This document shows, in pieces, positions 7,719 through 16,662 of a DNA stretch of 54,300 bases. The stretch covers positions 1 to 54,300 of the forward strand of contig JANZZG010000039.1 in assembly GCA_026419515.1 (NCBI GenBank). The letters run 5' to 3'. Position 1 is the first letter of the stretch, and each line of letters begins with the position of its first letter. Both the position numbers and the translations under genes were made by a program. The notes beneath the pieces are model-generated. The model did no database searches and was not told the DNA's origin. It saw only the letters and a program-made list of their open reading frames with translations. The DNA comes from Methylophilaceae bacterium (lineage in GTDB: Bacteria; Pseudomonadota; Gammaproteobacteria; Burkholderiales; Methylophilaceae).

Positions 7719-8081
7719 ATGCGCCTCGTGTTGTTGCTGTTCGTGTTGTTTGCGTGGCGGCCAGCCTGTGCAATGGAATTCGAGACTGGCGGGGATCTGT
7801 ATACAGTCTGTCGGCAAGCATCCGATCCCGATCAGCGCAGCAATCTGGCTTTCGGATTATGTCTGGGTTACATCGATGGCTACATCTCGGGCTATCGCTT
7901 CAAGCGTGAAGTACCGAACAGTCCGCCCATCTGCGATGACATCGAACAGCGGTCCAGGCGCCAGGTACTGAAAGCGGTGATCGATTACCTGGAAGATCAC
8001 CCGGAAAGTCAAAAGGAACTGAAGAGCATCGCCATGTACCGGGCGCTCATGGAGAAACTGACCTGTCCGGGCAGGCAATGA
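7719..8081 (+). CDS. Exported Rap1a/Tai-like small protein
   Basis: This 120-aa protein has a signal peptide (about 1-18, ending ACA) and a four-cysteine mature domain with CLGYIDGY and LTCP. That matches the Rap1a/Tai family, which includes immunity proteins against type VI amidase effectors. No effector or type VI gene is nearby, so an immunity role is only a family inference; many members are orphans of unknown role. The ATG at 7719 has AAAGGA ahead of it and lies 10 bp after the radical SAM gene. Its 3' end overlaps the convergent mnmA by 35 bp. Confidence 0.65.
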   Translation: MRLVLLLFVLFAWRPACAMEFETGGDLYTVCRQASDPDQRSNLAFGLCLGYIDGYISGYRFKREVPNSPPICDDIEQRSRRQVLKAVIDYLEDHPESQKELKSIAMYRALMEKLTCPGRQ

Positions 8082-9150
8082 TGCCCCCCCCCAGGCAAAC
8101 GTTGCTCTCATAGACCACCACCGACTGTCCGGGCGTCACCGCCCATTGCGGCTGGGCAAAGCGGATTTCGCAGCCATGCGCGGTGATCGATTCGATTTCG
8201 CATGGCGCATCGGCTTGCCGGTAACGTGTCTTGGCACCATACACCCAGTGAGTGCGCGGCACACTGCCGGAAATCCAGTGCAGATTTTCCGCCCACAGGC
8301 GGTCGCTCAATAGCAGGGGGTGGTTGTGCCCTTGCACCACGACGAGCACGTTGCGCGCCATGTCCTTGCCGGCGACGAACCAGGGCTCACCGCTGTCTCC
8401 ATGCCCACCACCGATGCCCAATCCGTGGCGCTGCCCCAGGGTGTAGTACATCAACCCTTGGTGTCGGCCCACCACCCGTCCTTCTGGTGTCTGCATCTCG
8501 CCAGGCTGAATGGGTAAATAGCGTTGTAGAAACTCGCGGAACGGCCGCTCGCCGATGAAACAGATGCCAGTGGAATCCTTTTTTTCGCTGGTCGGCAAGC
8601 CGGCCTTGCGGGCGATTTCGCGCACTTCGCGCTTCAATAGCGTACCAAGGGGGAACAGCGTGCGCGAGAGCTGCTGCTGATCGAGGCGGTAGAGGAAGTA
8701 ACTCTGATCCTTGCCACCATCCTCGGCGCGCAAGAGCTGATATAGGCCGTCCACTTCGCGCACCTGCGCGTAATGCCCGGTCGCGATTTTGTCGGCGCCG
8801 AGGCCGAGGGCGTGATCGAGGAAGGCACGGAACTTGATTTCGGAATTGCACAGGATGTCGGGGTTGGGGGTGCGCCCGGCCTGGTACTCGGCCAGAAAAT
8901 GGGCGAACACCCGCTCCTTGTATTCTTTGGAGAAATTCACCGCCTCGATTTCGATGCCGATGCGGTCGGCCACCGACACGGCGTCGATCAGGTCCTGGCG
9001 GGAGGAGCAGTATTCGTTATCGTCATCGTCCTCCCAGTTCTTCATGAACAGGCCGATCACCTCGTATCCCTGCTCCTTGAGCAGCAGGGCGGCGACCGAG
9101 GAATCGACGCCACCCGACATACCGACCACGACACGCTGTTTTTTCTTCAT
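8047..9150 (-). CDS. mnmA: tRNA-specific 2-thiouridylase MnmA
   Basis: This 367-aa enzyme thiolates U34 in tRNAs for Lys, Glu and Gln, using sulfur relayed to it as persulfide. It shows the PP-loop GMSGGVDSS (10-18), the first catalytic Cys in [10 protein letters not shown] and the second in STGICFIGE, in the usual order and length. The ATG at 9150 overlaps the stop of the Nudix gene (ATGA), so translation is coupled. An upstream in-frame extension overlaps the Nudix gene and is not used. Convergent with the Tai-like gene, overlapping it by 35 bp. Confidence 0.95.
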   Translation of the reverse strand: MKKKQRVVVGMSGGVDSSVAALLLKEQGYEVIGLFMKNWEDDDDNEYCSSRQDLIDAVSVADRIGIEIEAVNFSKEYKERVFAHFLAEYQAGRTPNPDILCNSEIKFRAFLDHALGLGADKIATGHYAQVREVDGLYQLLRAEDGGKDQSYFLYRLDQQQLSRTLFPLGTLLKREVREIARKAGLPTSEKKDSTGICFIGERPFREFLQRYLPIQPGEMQTPEGRVVGRHQGLMYYTLGQRHGLGIGGGHGDSGEPWFVAGKDMARNVLVVVQGHNHPLLLSDRLWAENLHWISGSVPRTHWVYGAKTRYRQADAPCEIESITAHGCEIRFAQPQWAVTPGQSVVVYESNVCLGGGIIACPDRSVSP

Positions 9151-9590
9151 AGGTGTGTCACCATGGACAGAGGAAAGCGCTGACCCGCCAGGTAATGCTC
9201 CACGCACTTGAGTACCTGCGGGCTGCGGTGCCGGTCCTGCGCAGCACGGATTTCAGCGGGACTGAGCCAGACCGTGCGCAAGATGCCGACGTCCAGCGGC
9301 CGGGCCGGATCGTGGCCGGTCACTTCACCGACGAAGGCAAACCGCAAATATGTGAGTTTTTGTTGCGGATGTCTCCAGTGATAGACGCCCAACAGACCAT
9401 GCGGCTCGAAACGGTATGCGGTTTCTTCCCAGACTTCACGGCACACGCCCTCGATCAGCGTTTCATCCTTTTCCAGATGACCGGCGGGCTGGTTTAAACG
9501 GATACCGTCTGGTGTTTCTTCCTCTACCAGCAGGAACCGCCCCTCATGCTCGATGACGGCGGCGACGGTGACATGGGGTTTCCAGCTCAT
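9147..9590 (-). CDS. nudJ: Nudix hydrolase, NudJ-like
   Basis: This 147-aa protein has a Nudix box beginning GHLEKDE and ending REVWEET, with the catalytic Glu residues intact; the usual Gly near the end of the box is Ala. It most resembles NudJ phosphatases, which act on nucleoside di/triphosphates and thiamine-precursor pyrophosphates. Position directly before mnmA is common for nudJ. No good ribosome binding site is seen before the ATG at 9590; the marC stop lies 28 bp upstream on the same strand. Confidence 0.85.
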   Translation of the reverse strand: MSWKPHVTVAAVIEHEGRFLLVEEETPDGIRLNQPAGHLEKDETLIEGVCREVWEETAYRFEPHGLLGVYHWRHPQQKLTYLRFAFVGEVTGHDPARPLDVGILRTVWLSPAEIRAAQDRHRSPQVLKCVEHYLAGQRFPLSMVTHL

Positions 9591-9618
9591 GCAAGAATAG
9601 GAGGTAAAAAATATAATT

Positions 9619-10257
9619 TTACTCGGTCAACAGACCAGGGAACAGGCGACCCAGTCCGCGCGCCATGAACTCGATGGCCATCGCCGCCAGGATCAGCCCC
9701 ATCAAGCGGGTGACCACGTTGATGCCGATGGTGCCGAGACGATGCGCGATACCGACCGACAGCATCAGGATTACCCAAACCAAGAAGGAAACGACCGCCA
9801 CCGGCAGGATTAACATCACATGTCCCCAGAAACTGCCACTTTGGTCGGCAGCGATGATCATACTGCTGATGGCACCGGGTCCCGCCAGCAAAGGAATGCT
9901 GAGCGGTACCACCGCCACTGCTTCACGCTCCGAAGCGGCCCGCATTTCTTCGGGGGTGTGACGAAAACCGCTCTGATGCGCATGCATCATGGAGATCGCC
10001 ATCAACAATAGCAAAATACCCCCCCCCACCTGGAATGAAGCGATACTGATGCCGAAAAACTGCAAGATACGGTCGCCCAGGAATACCGCTGTCACCAGTA
10101 CCATGAACACGGTCAGCGCCACGGTACGCACGGTGCGGGCACGGTCGACGTCGGACCAACCATTGGTAGCGCTCAGAAAGATCGGCACGCTGCCAATCGG
10201 ATTCACGATGGCAAACAGTGCAATGCCGGTTTTGAACAGATGTGACCATTCGCTCAT
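9619..10257 (-). CDS. marC: MarC/UPF0056-family membrane protein
   Basis: About 212 aa with six hydrophobic membrane segments and the family signature NPIGSVPIF near the N-terminus. MarC-type proteins are inner-membrane proteins of unknown transport function; the old link to multiple antibiotic resistance is not supported for most members. ATG at 10257 is used; an in-frame ATG at 10269 is possible and neither has a strong ribosome binding site. It is divergent from the yajL-like gene and heads the marC-nudJ-mnmA direction. Confidence 0.8.
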   Translation of the reverse strand: MSEWSHLFKTGIALFAIVNPIGSVPIFLSATNGWSDVDRARTVRTVALTVFMVLVTAVFLGDRILQFFGISIASFQVGGGILLLLMAISMMHAHQSGFRHTPEEMRAASEREAVAVVPLSIPLLAGPGAISSMIIAADQSGSFWGHVMLILPVAVVSFLVWVILMLSVGIAHRLGTIGINVVTRLMGLILAAMAIEFMARGLGRLFPGLLTE

Positions 10258-10321
10258 TTGATGGCCCATGTCGAATTGGGTTAGTATCAATAGGCTTCAA
10301 TCTTACTGTAAGGGAGCCGAT

Positions 10322-10882
10322 ATGCCCAAGGTATTGCTGCCATTGGCGAATGGGTGCGAAGAGCTCGAGGCGGTGACGGTGAGCGACATTTTGCGTCGCG
10401 CCGACATCGAAGTCACCACTGCCGGCCTGGAACCCGGGCCGGTGCGCGCCAGCCGGGGAACCGTATTGGTGCCGGACACCACCTTGGCCCAAGCCATGAT
10501 GAGGGCTCCGGAATTCGACATGATCGTGCTGCCGGGCGGCATGCCGGGGTCCGAGCACCTGAAAAACGATGCACGCATCATCACCCTGCTTCAGCGCATG
10601 GCGGCAGCTGGCAAATATGCCGCCGCCATCTGCGCCGCACCGATGGCACTGCATGCCGCTGGACTGTTGGAAGGGCGACGCGCCACCAGCTATCCCGGCG
10701 TGCTCGACCGTCTGCCGGGGTCCCATCATTATGTGGATGAGGCCGTGGTGGTGGATGGCCACATCGTGACTTCACGCGGTCCGGGGACTGCAATGGATTT
10801 CGCGTTGACGCTGGTCGAACTGCTGGCCGGCAAAGCCCGACGCCAAACCGTGGAAGCTGGACTGGAACGTCACCCGCGATGA
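10322..10882 (+). CDS. yajL: DJ-1/PfpI-family protein, YajL-like
   Basis: This 186-aa protein of the DJ-1 superfamily has the nucleophile elbow AAICAAPMAL with C104 and a conserved Glu in the CEELE segment near residues 12-16. YajL-type proteins protect against oxidative and carbonyl stress; the deglycase activity reported for them is debated. The ATG at 10322 has GGGAG about 8 bases upstream. The end overlaps maf by 4 bp, giving a yajL-maf-rng operon. Confidence 0.85.
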   Translation: MPKVLLPLANGCEELEAVTVSDILRRADIEVTTAGLEPGPVRASRGTVLVPDTTLAQAMMRAPEFDMIVLPGGMPGSEHLKNDARIITLLQRMAAAGKYAAAICAAPMALHAAGLLEGRRATSYPGVLDRLPGSHHYVDEAVVVDGHIVTSRGPGTAMDFALTLVELLAGKARRQTVEAGLERHPR

Positions 10883-11466
10883 CGGTCCAGATTTACCTGG
10901 CCTCGCGTTCGCCACGCCGTGGTGAGTTGCTGCGCCAGATTGGCGTGGCGTTCGAGGTTTTGCCTGCCGACATCGACGAGACGGTTCGAGAGGGTGAATC
11001 TCCTGAGCATTATGTACTGCGTTTGGCCAAGGAAAAGGCGGAGACGGGTGTCCGCCGTATCCTGGCCAGCGGTCGGCCGATACTGCCAGTATTGGCGGCC
11101 GACACCACGGTATGCGCCGATGGCGAGATCCTCGGCAAGCCGGAAAACGAAGCGGCCGCCGCAGCCATGCTGCGGCGCATGTCCGACCGCTGGCATACCG
11201 TATTGACCGCCGTGGCCGTGGCGCACGGTGACCGAATGGAAGTCGCACTATCCAGCACCCAGGTGGAAATGGCCCCGCTCAACGAGGCGGAGATCGCTGC
11301 CTATGTCGCCAGCGGTGAGCCGCGTGACAAGGCGGGCGCCTACGCCATCCAAGGATTGGCCGGCACGTTCATCCGGCGTATCGAAGGCAGTTACTCGGGT
11401 GTGATGGGACTGCCGGTGTATGAAACCGCCCAGCTATTGAAAAAATTCGGAATCAGGGTGCTGTGA
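10879..11466 (+). CDS. maf: Maf-family nucleoside triphosphate pyrophosphatase (YhdE-like)
   Basis: This 195-aa protein opens with the Maf signature ASRSPRRGELL. It has the AADTTV and GKPENE segments and a RDKAGAYAIQG motif typical of dTTP/UTP pyrophosphatases that remove non-canonical or excess pyrimidine nucleotides. Overlapping starts and stops join it to yajL before and rng after, the same maf-rng pairing as in many proteobacteria. Confidence 0.92.
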   Translation: MTVQIYLASRSPRRGELLRQIGVAFEVLPADIDETVREGESPEHYVLRLAKEKAETGVRRILASGRPILPVLAADTTVCADGEILGKPENEAAAAAMLRRMSDRWHTVLTAVAVAHGDRMEVALSSTQVEMAPLNEAEIAAYVASGEPRDKAGAYAIQGLAGTFIRRIEGSYSGVMGLPVYETAQLLKKFGIRVL

Positions 11467-12911
11467 TCGAGGAAATTCTGGTCAACGTCACCCCGCAAGA
11501 GACGCGGGTCGCCGTGCTGGAACAGGGAGTGGTGCAAGAGTTGCACATCGAGCGTACCAGTTCGCTTGGCCTGGTCGGCAACATCTACAAGGGGGAGGTG
11601 GTGCGCGTGCTGCCCGGCATGCAGTCCGCGTTCGTGGAAATCGGCCTGCCGCGCGCAGCATTCCTGCATGTGGCGGACCTTTTGGAATTCGATGCCGACC
11701 AGCATAAGCCGATCCAGGAACTGTTGTATGAAGGCCAGCCGCTATTGGTGCAGGTGGTCAAGGAGCCGATCGGCAGCAAGGGTGCCCGGCTCACTACCCA
11801 GATCAGCATTGCGGGCCGTTTTTTGGTGTACCTCCCTCAGCAGCGGCATATCGGGGTCTCGCAGCGCATCGAAGACGAAAGTGAGCGCGAAGCGTTGCGC
11901 ACTCGTCTGCTCAGCCTACTGCCGGAAGGCGCCTCCGGCGGCTACATCATCCGCACGCTGGCGGAAACCGCCACCGACGCCGAGTTGTTGGCGGATCTCG
12001 AGTATTTGTACAAGGCTTGGGCCAACATCCAGGAGGCCAGCCGTAATGCAAAGCCACGCAGCCTGATCCACCAGGACCTCAATCTGCCGCTCCGCGTGCT
12101 GCGCGATTTTCTCTGTGACGAAACTTCCCGCATCGCCGTCGATTCGCGCGAAACTTATCAGAAAATGTGTGATTTCGCCCAGCGTTATGCGAAAGGTATG
12201 CTCGACCGCATCGAACACTACCCCGGCCAGCGTCCTTTGTTCGATTTGTATGGCGTGGAGGCCGAAATCGAGAAGGCGCTGTCACGCAAGGTCGAGCTCC
12301 AGTCCGGGGGGTATCTCATCTTCGACCAGACCGAGGCACTCACCACGGTAGACGTCAATACCGGCAGCTTCGTCGGCCACCGCACATTGTCCGACACCAT
12401 CTTCAAGACCAACCTGGAGGCGGCTCAGACCATCGCGCGCCAACTCCGCCTGAGAAACCTGGGCGGCATCATCATCATCGATTTCATCGACATGGAAGAC
12501 GAAATCCACCGTACCGCAGTGCTCGAAGAACTGCGCAAGGCGGTGGCACGCGATCGCGTACGTACTAGCATCCACGGCTTCTCCGGGCTGGGACTGGTGG
12601 AGATGACGCGCAAGCGCACCCGCGAAAGCTTGGCGCATATTCTATGCGAGCCTTGCTCCTGCTGCGGCGGGCGTGGCGAATTGAAGACGGCGCAGACGGT
12701 ATGCTACGAAATCCTGCGTGAGGTGCTGCGCATATCGCGTCAGTTCGACGCACGTGAATACCGCGTGCTGGCCTCACAGAAGGTGATCGACCTGTTCCTC
12801 GACGAGGAATCGCAGGCGCTGGCCATGCTGTCCGATTTCATTGGAAAACCAGTATCGTTGCAGGCAGAGACGCAGTACGGCCAGGAAAACTACGATATCG
12901 TCCTGATGTAG
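11463..12911 (+). CDS. rng: Ribonuclease G
   Basis: This 482-aa endoribonuclease processes the 5' end of 16S rRNA and decays mRNA. It has an N-terminal S1 region, the RNase E/G catalytic core with DVNTGSF and IIIDFIDM, and a zinc-link-like CEPCSCCGG cysteine group near residue 395. The start is GTG at 11463, overlapping the maf stop; the family N-terminus IEEILVNV follows directly. The length is right for RNase G, as the long C-terminal scaffold of RNase E is absent. Confidence 0.95.
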   Translation: MIEEILVNVTPQETRVAVLEQGVVQELHIERTSSLGLVGNIYKGEVVRVLPGMQSAFVEIGLPRAAFLHVADLLEFDADQHKPIQELLYEGQPLLVQVVKEPIGSKGARLTTQISIAGRFLVYLPQQRHIGVSQRIEDESEREALRTRLLSLLPEGASGGYIIRTLAETATDAELLADLEYLYKAWANIQEASRNAKPRSLIHQDLNLPLRVLRDFLCDETSRIAVDSRETYQKMCDFAQRYAKGMLDRIEHYPGQRPLFDLYGVEAEIEKALSRKVELQSGGYLIFDQTEALTTVDVNTGSFVGHRTLSDTIFKTNLEAAQTIARQLRLRNLGGIIIIDFIDMEDEIHRTAVLEELRKAVARDRVRTSIHGFSGLGLVEMTRKRTRESLAHILCEPCSCCGGRGELKTAQTVCYEILREVLRISRQFDAREYRVLASQKVIDLFLDEESQALAMLSDFIGKPVSLQAETQYGQENYDIVLM

Positions 12912-12937
12912 TAAGCGCGTCGGCGCCCAGCCTGCAA

Positions 12938-14935
12938 TCACACCGTCAACGACACCGTGCCTAACGTTGGAGCCCCCATCGTTTCGTTTGTGGCTGGCTT
13001 GGACGGCTCGGCAGCCGCGGCGGTCTGTGCCGCCTTCATCAGTTTGAGCAGAATTTGGTCGAGCGCAGCGCTTTGGCTTTGCAGCAGCGCATGATGTGCT
13101 GCGGCTTCTTCGATACTTTTTTGCAACGCGTCGAGGTTTTCATGGATTTTCATCAGCGACTCGGTGCGTTTGTCAAGCTGCGATTTATGCTCGGCGATTT
13201 GTAGCTTGAGGGGGGCCAGCAACCCCTTGAGCCAGACATGGGTATCGTGGTGGGCGGCCTCGAATGCGGCGCGTGCCTGCGCCACCAGGCTGAAAAAGAA
13301 TTTGCGCACCAAGAAATGCTTTTCCGTCATCACATTGATGGGATCACTGCAAAATTCATCCGTGGTTTTGACCAGCGCCTGCATGCTATGGAGGAATGGG
13401 GTCATGTCCAACTTTGGCGGGGTACGTGCTTCGAAACCGTGCTTGGTGTGAAACAGCTGGTAGAGCTCATCCGCCAGGCTTTTGATCTCCATGCCCTGGT
13501 GGGTAATCTCTTCGGCCAGCGTGGTCGTCTGCGCAATCAGTTTTCGCATGCCCTGGTTGAGGCCATGCGTGGTCCAGGAGTCGCCGATTTCCTCGCGACT
13601 TCGGTCCAGCATCTGGTCCAGCCTGTCGAGGCTGAGCTGCTGCATGAGCAACTCGCCCAGTTGCATCACCTTTTGATTGGATAGAGTGTAAGTGCGCACT
13701 GACTCTTCATAGACCCGTCGGTCGGCGCTCACCTTGTCGAGCAGCTTCTGCACCACTTCGCGGTTCTTGCCACGCAGGGCGTTCAACTCTGCCAGCTGGG
13801 CGCGCGAAGCAGCTACACGTTGCTGGATGGTTTTGCGCGATGCTTTCACCATATTGCTGGTTTCCACCAGGATGGTGTCACGCAAGATAGCATGCTTGCT
13901 GGCGACTACATTTTGCGCCAATGCGTGCTCTACCTTTTCGATCCCACTTTTCGCCAAGAGCGCGTCATCGTTGCGTATTCTGGCCAGCAGCGCTTTTTGG
14001 GCGGAGATGGCGAACACATCCTGGGCGGGGATGTTCAATTGGCGCGCCGTGGCTTCCACTTGCGATTGGATCATCGCCTGCACTTCCTGCGGCGTTTTGA
14101 GATCGTCCCACAGGATGTCGATCTTGTTCAGCACCGCGATTTTTTTGCTGGCACGATCGCGGATGTAGTTGGTCCAGATCGCCATGTCGGACTTGGTGAC
14201 TCCGGTATCGGTCGCCAGCAGGAACACGACTGCATGAGCGCTGGGAATGATGTTGATGGTCAGTTCCGGCTCGGTGCCCAAGGTATTGAGTCCGGGCGTA
14301 TCGAGAATGACCAGCCCGCTTTTGAGCAGCGGATGTGGAAAGTTGATCAGCGCATGGCGCCACAGCGGAATTTCGACCTTGCCCTTGGTCTGTATCGATT
14401 GCACCATCATCATGTCTTGGTCATTCCACAGTCCGAGTGCACGCGCTTCATCGAGCGTGACCTCTTTTTTCTGTACCAGGGCATGAAAGGCTTTCTGCAT
14501 TTCCTCGGGAGAACTGGTATCCAAGCGCAACTTGGTCCACGCCCCCGGGATACGCTTTAGCATGGTGATACTGTCATCGTTTTTGCGCGTCTCGATGGGA
14601 AGTAACTTGACGTAAGGCTCTTCGTTGGGATCCCAGAAGATTTCGGTGGGACACATGGTGGTACGGCCAGCATCGCACGGCAGCAACCGCGTTTTGTAAT
14701 TGGAAAAAAACAGGGCGTTGATGGTTTCGGTCTTACCACGCGCAAATTCGGCCACGAAAGCCAGCACCAGCCGATCGCGGCGTACTGATTCCGCCATGTC
14801 GTACAACCGCAGATCTTGCAAGCCGTCGGAGGCGCCGGTCAGATCCAGCCAATCGCGGTACTCGGAGATCGCACTAGCGATCTGCTCACGCCAGGCCTTG
14901 TAGTCCTCGATCTGTTTTTCGAGTGGGTTGATCAT
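12938..14935 (-). CDS. Dynamin-like GTPase
   Basis: This 665-aa protein has a dynamin-type GTPase domain: G1 loop AEFARGKT (62-69), a Thr in the TTMCPTE switch, G3 DTPG (212-215) and G4 NKID (270-273). The C-terminal half is long, helical and rich in coiled coil, with no clear membrane span. Bacterial dynamin-like proteins act in membrane remodelling or stress, but this one has no partner dynamin gene beside it, so its job is unknown. It converges on rng with 26 bp between stops. The ATG at 14935 is followed upstream by a MITE-like insertion. Confidence 0.8.
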   Translation of the reverse strand: MINPLEKQIEDYKAWREQIASAISEYRDWLDLTGASDGLQDLRLYDMAESVRRDRLVLAFVAEFARGKTETINALFFSNYKTRLLPCDAGRTTMCPTEIFWDPNEEPYVKLLPIETRKNDDSITMLKRIPGAWTKLRLDTSSPEEMQKAFHALVQKKEVTLDEARALGLWNDQDMMMVQSIQTKGKVEIPLWRHALINFPHPLLKSGLVILDTPGLNTLGTEPELTINIIPSAHAVVFLLATDTGVTKSDMAIWTNYIRDRASKKIAVLNKIDILWDDLKTPQEVQAMIQSQVEATARQLNIPAQDVFAISAQKALLARIRNDDALLAKSGIEKVEHALAQNVVASKHAILRDTILVETSNMVKASRKTIQQRVAASRAQLAELNALRGKNREVVQKLLDKVSADRRVYEESVRTYTLSNQKVMQLGELLMQQLSLDRLDQMLDRSREEIGDSWTTHGLNQGMRKLIAQTTTLAEEITHQGMEIKSLADELYQLFHTKHGFEARTPPKLDMTPFLHSMQALVKTTDEFCSDPINVMTEKHFLVRKFFFSLVAQARAAFEAAHHDTHVWLKGLLAPLKLQIAEHKSQLDKRTESLMKIHENLDALQKSIEEAAAHHALLQSQSAALDQILLKLMKAAQTAAAAEPSKPATNETMGAPTLGTVSLTV

Positions 14936-15009
14936 GTCGTCGGGCGTATTTCAGAAACGCAAGTTACTTCTACGCGCTCCTAGGGTTTGGGTTGCGTCGT
15001 GTCCTAACG

Positions 15010-15176
15010 CTAGGAAACCTCTGAATAACCTGCTACGCGGTCGGAGGGTGATGTCTCGCATCAGCTTACGCCGCAACTTGGGGGTGTCGCTCCTTTGTCC
15101 AACACCTTTTTACCCTTCGCTAAGTGCGTGTAAAGTCCCAATGCCCCCTCACAATGAGTTTTCAGGGTCTTCCTAG
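15010..15176. mobile_element. MITE-like element, IS5-type ends flanked by CTAG
   Basis: GGAAACCTCTGAA starts at 15014 and its imperfect inverted partner TTCAGGGTCTTCC ends at 15172. Counting the flanking CTAG on each side (15010-15013 and 15173-15176), 13 of 16 positions match. The interior of about 130 bp encodes nothing recognisable. Ends of this sequence and a 4-bp CTAG-type target are typical of IS5-group elements, so this is probably a non-autonomous derivative. It fills most of the 14936-15239 gap between the GTPase gene and yggT; I see no gene there. Confidence 0.6.
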
Positions 15177-15239
15177 CCGAAGTTCATCGACTTTAAATGA
15201 TTTTCGCAAAAAACTCCAACTCGCCGCGTTGCGGCAGGT

Positions 15240-15815
15240 TCAGAGCAAGCGGTGCAATTGCAGTTCGGTGGGCTGGATCACCAACATCAGCAGCAATTGG
15301 GCGACGATCAGCACTACCAAGGGGGAAAAATCGATGCCACTGCCGGTGCCTAAGCGTCGTTGCAGTGGACGCAGCAGCGGGCGGGTCAGACTGTCGAGCA
15401 CCGGCGCGGCCGGTGTGCGTGGATTGACCCAGCTGAGGATGGCTTGCAGCAGCACGGCGTAGAAGAAAATATAGACCGACAGCCGCAACATGGAGAGCAG
15501 CGCCAGCCCCACGATAGCCATGTAGACTGCCCCACCGGCCACCAGGAAGGGGTAGTCGCGCAGCCACAGCAAGCCCAGCTGCAACAACAGCTGCGCGATG
15601 AAGGCCAGTACCAGCGTGGAAAGGTCGAGTCCACGCCAGGAAGGCACCACGCGCCGGGCGCGTCGCACGGCAAAATTGGTCGCCAGCACCACGGCCTGCG
15701 AAATTGGGTTATGGAAAGGGGCGTTGACCAGCTGCAGGTAGAAGCGTAACAGCACGGCCAAAGTGAATAGGTCGAGCAGGGTATTGAGCAAGAACATGGC
15801 GGCTTGTGTCAGCAT
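15240..15815 (-). CDS. yggT: YggT-family membrane protein
   Basis: This 191-aa protein is built of two YGGT units, each with paired membrane helices and the pattern LxxRFYxQLxxAPFHNP in the first and LLQAILSWVNPRTPAAP in the second. The family is linked to osmotic shock tolerance and, in other bacteria, cell division, without a defined reaction. Its ATG shares a base with the proC stop (TGATG), so proC and yggT are translationally coupled. Confidence 0.88.
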   Translation of the reverse strand: MLTQAAMFLLNTLLDLFTLAVLLRFYLQLVNAPFHNPISQAVVLATNFAVRRARRVVPSWRGLDLSTLVLAFIAQLLLQLGLLWLRDYPFLVAGGAVYMAIVGLALLSMLRLSVYIFFYAVLLQAILSWVNPRTPAAPVLDSLTRPLLRPLQRRLGTGSGIDFSPLVVLIVAQLLLMLVIQPTELQLHRLL

Positions 15816-16624
15816 CAGTCACTCCCCAGTTGATCCCCAAGTTCCATAGAGCGGTGTGCCGCAGCATGAATGGCACGCACGATCGCGGTCTTGACCTGGC
15901 TGGATTCCATGGACAAGATGGCTTGCTCGGTCGTCCCGCCTTTGGAGGTGACTTGGGCGCGCAAGGTGGCGAAATCATGGGTGCTCTCTATCGCCAGCTT
16001 GCTTGCGCCGAGAAAGGTTTGTGTAGCCAGGATGCGTGCTTGCACCGGCGTGAGACCAAGCTCGATACCTGCCTGCTCTATGGCTTCCAGGAAATAGAAC
16101 ACATAGGCCGGACCGCTGCCAGAAATGGCAGTCACGGCGTCCATTTGCGCCTCATCATCCAACCAAACGCAGCGCCCTACCGCAGAAAGCAACTGGTTGG
16201 CCAACGCTTTTTGCTCAGCCGTGGTGCTGGCCGTGGCGTACAGTGCAGAAACACCCGCTTGGATCTGCGCCGGGGTGTTGGGCATGACGCGCACCACGGC
16301 GCCGTAGTTGCCCAGCCAGCGTACCAGATCGGCGCAGCGCACACCGGCGGCGATGGATACCACCAGCTGGCCATCCAGCAGACTCCCCAGGAAAATCGCC
16401 ACATCGCGCAATTGCTGCGGCTTGACCGCCAATACGATGACATCGGCAGAGGCGGCGGCGGGAAGCTCGGCCGTCACGCGCACACCGAAATCCTTCTTGA
16501 GCCCCATGCGGCGGTCAGGATCGAGCTCCACCACCTGAATGTCGCTGGCAAGGGAGCCACGTGCCAGAAGACCGGAAATGAGGGCACGCGCCATGTTGCC
16601 ACCACCGATGAATGCAATTTTCAT
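15815..16624 (-). CDS. proC: Pyrroline-5-carboxylate reductase
   Basis: This 269-aa enzyme performs the last step of proline synthesis, reducing pyrroline-5-carboxylate with NAD(P)H. It shows the Rossmann start IAFIGGGNMARALI, VLAVKPQQL, MPNTPA and the family signature region AISGSGPAYVFYFLEA. It sits between yggS and yggT on the minus strand, the usual arrangement, with 38 bp after the yggS stop. Confidence 0.95.
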   Translation of the reverse strand: MKIAFIGGGNMARALISGLLARGSLASDIQVVELDPDRRMGLKKDFGVRVTAELPAAASADVIVLAVKPQQLRDVAIFLGSLLDGQLVVSIAAGVRCADLVRWLGNYGAVVRVMPNTPAQIQAGVSALYATASTTAEQKALANQLLSAVGRCVWLDDEAQMDAVTAISGSGPAYVFYFLEAIEQAGIELGLTPVQARILATQTFLGASKLAIESTHDFATLRAQVTSKGGTTEQAILSMESSQVKTAIVRAIHAAAHRSMELGDQLGSD

Positions 16625-16662
16625 TGAAGACCTTCGTTTGTCATTAGGAAGGAAAACCGTTT

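Noticed and set aside
13820..14560. 246-codon frame opposite the GTPase
   Set aside because: The GTPase motifs are on the other strand; this frame has composition typical of a shadow.
14936..15239. Small protein gene in the gap (82-codon frame at 14928-15176)
   Set aside because: It spans the element's inverted ends, has no ribosome binding site and no family features.
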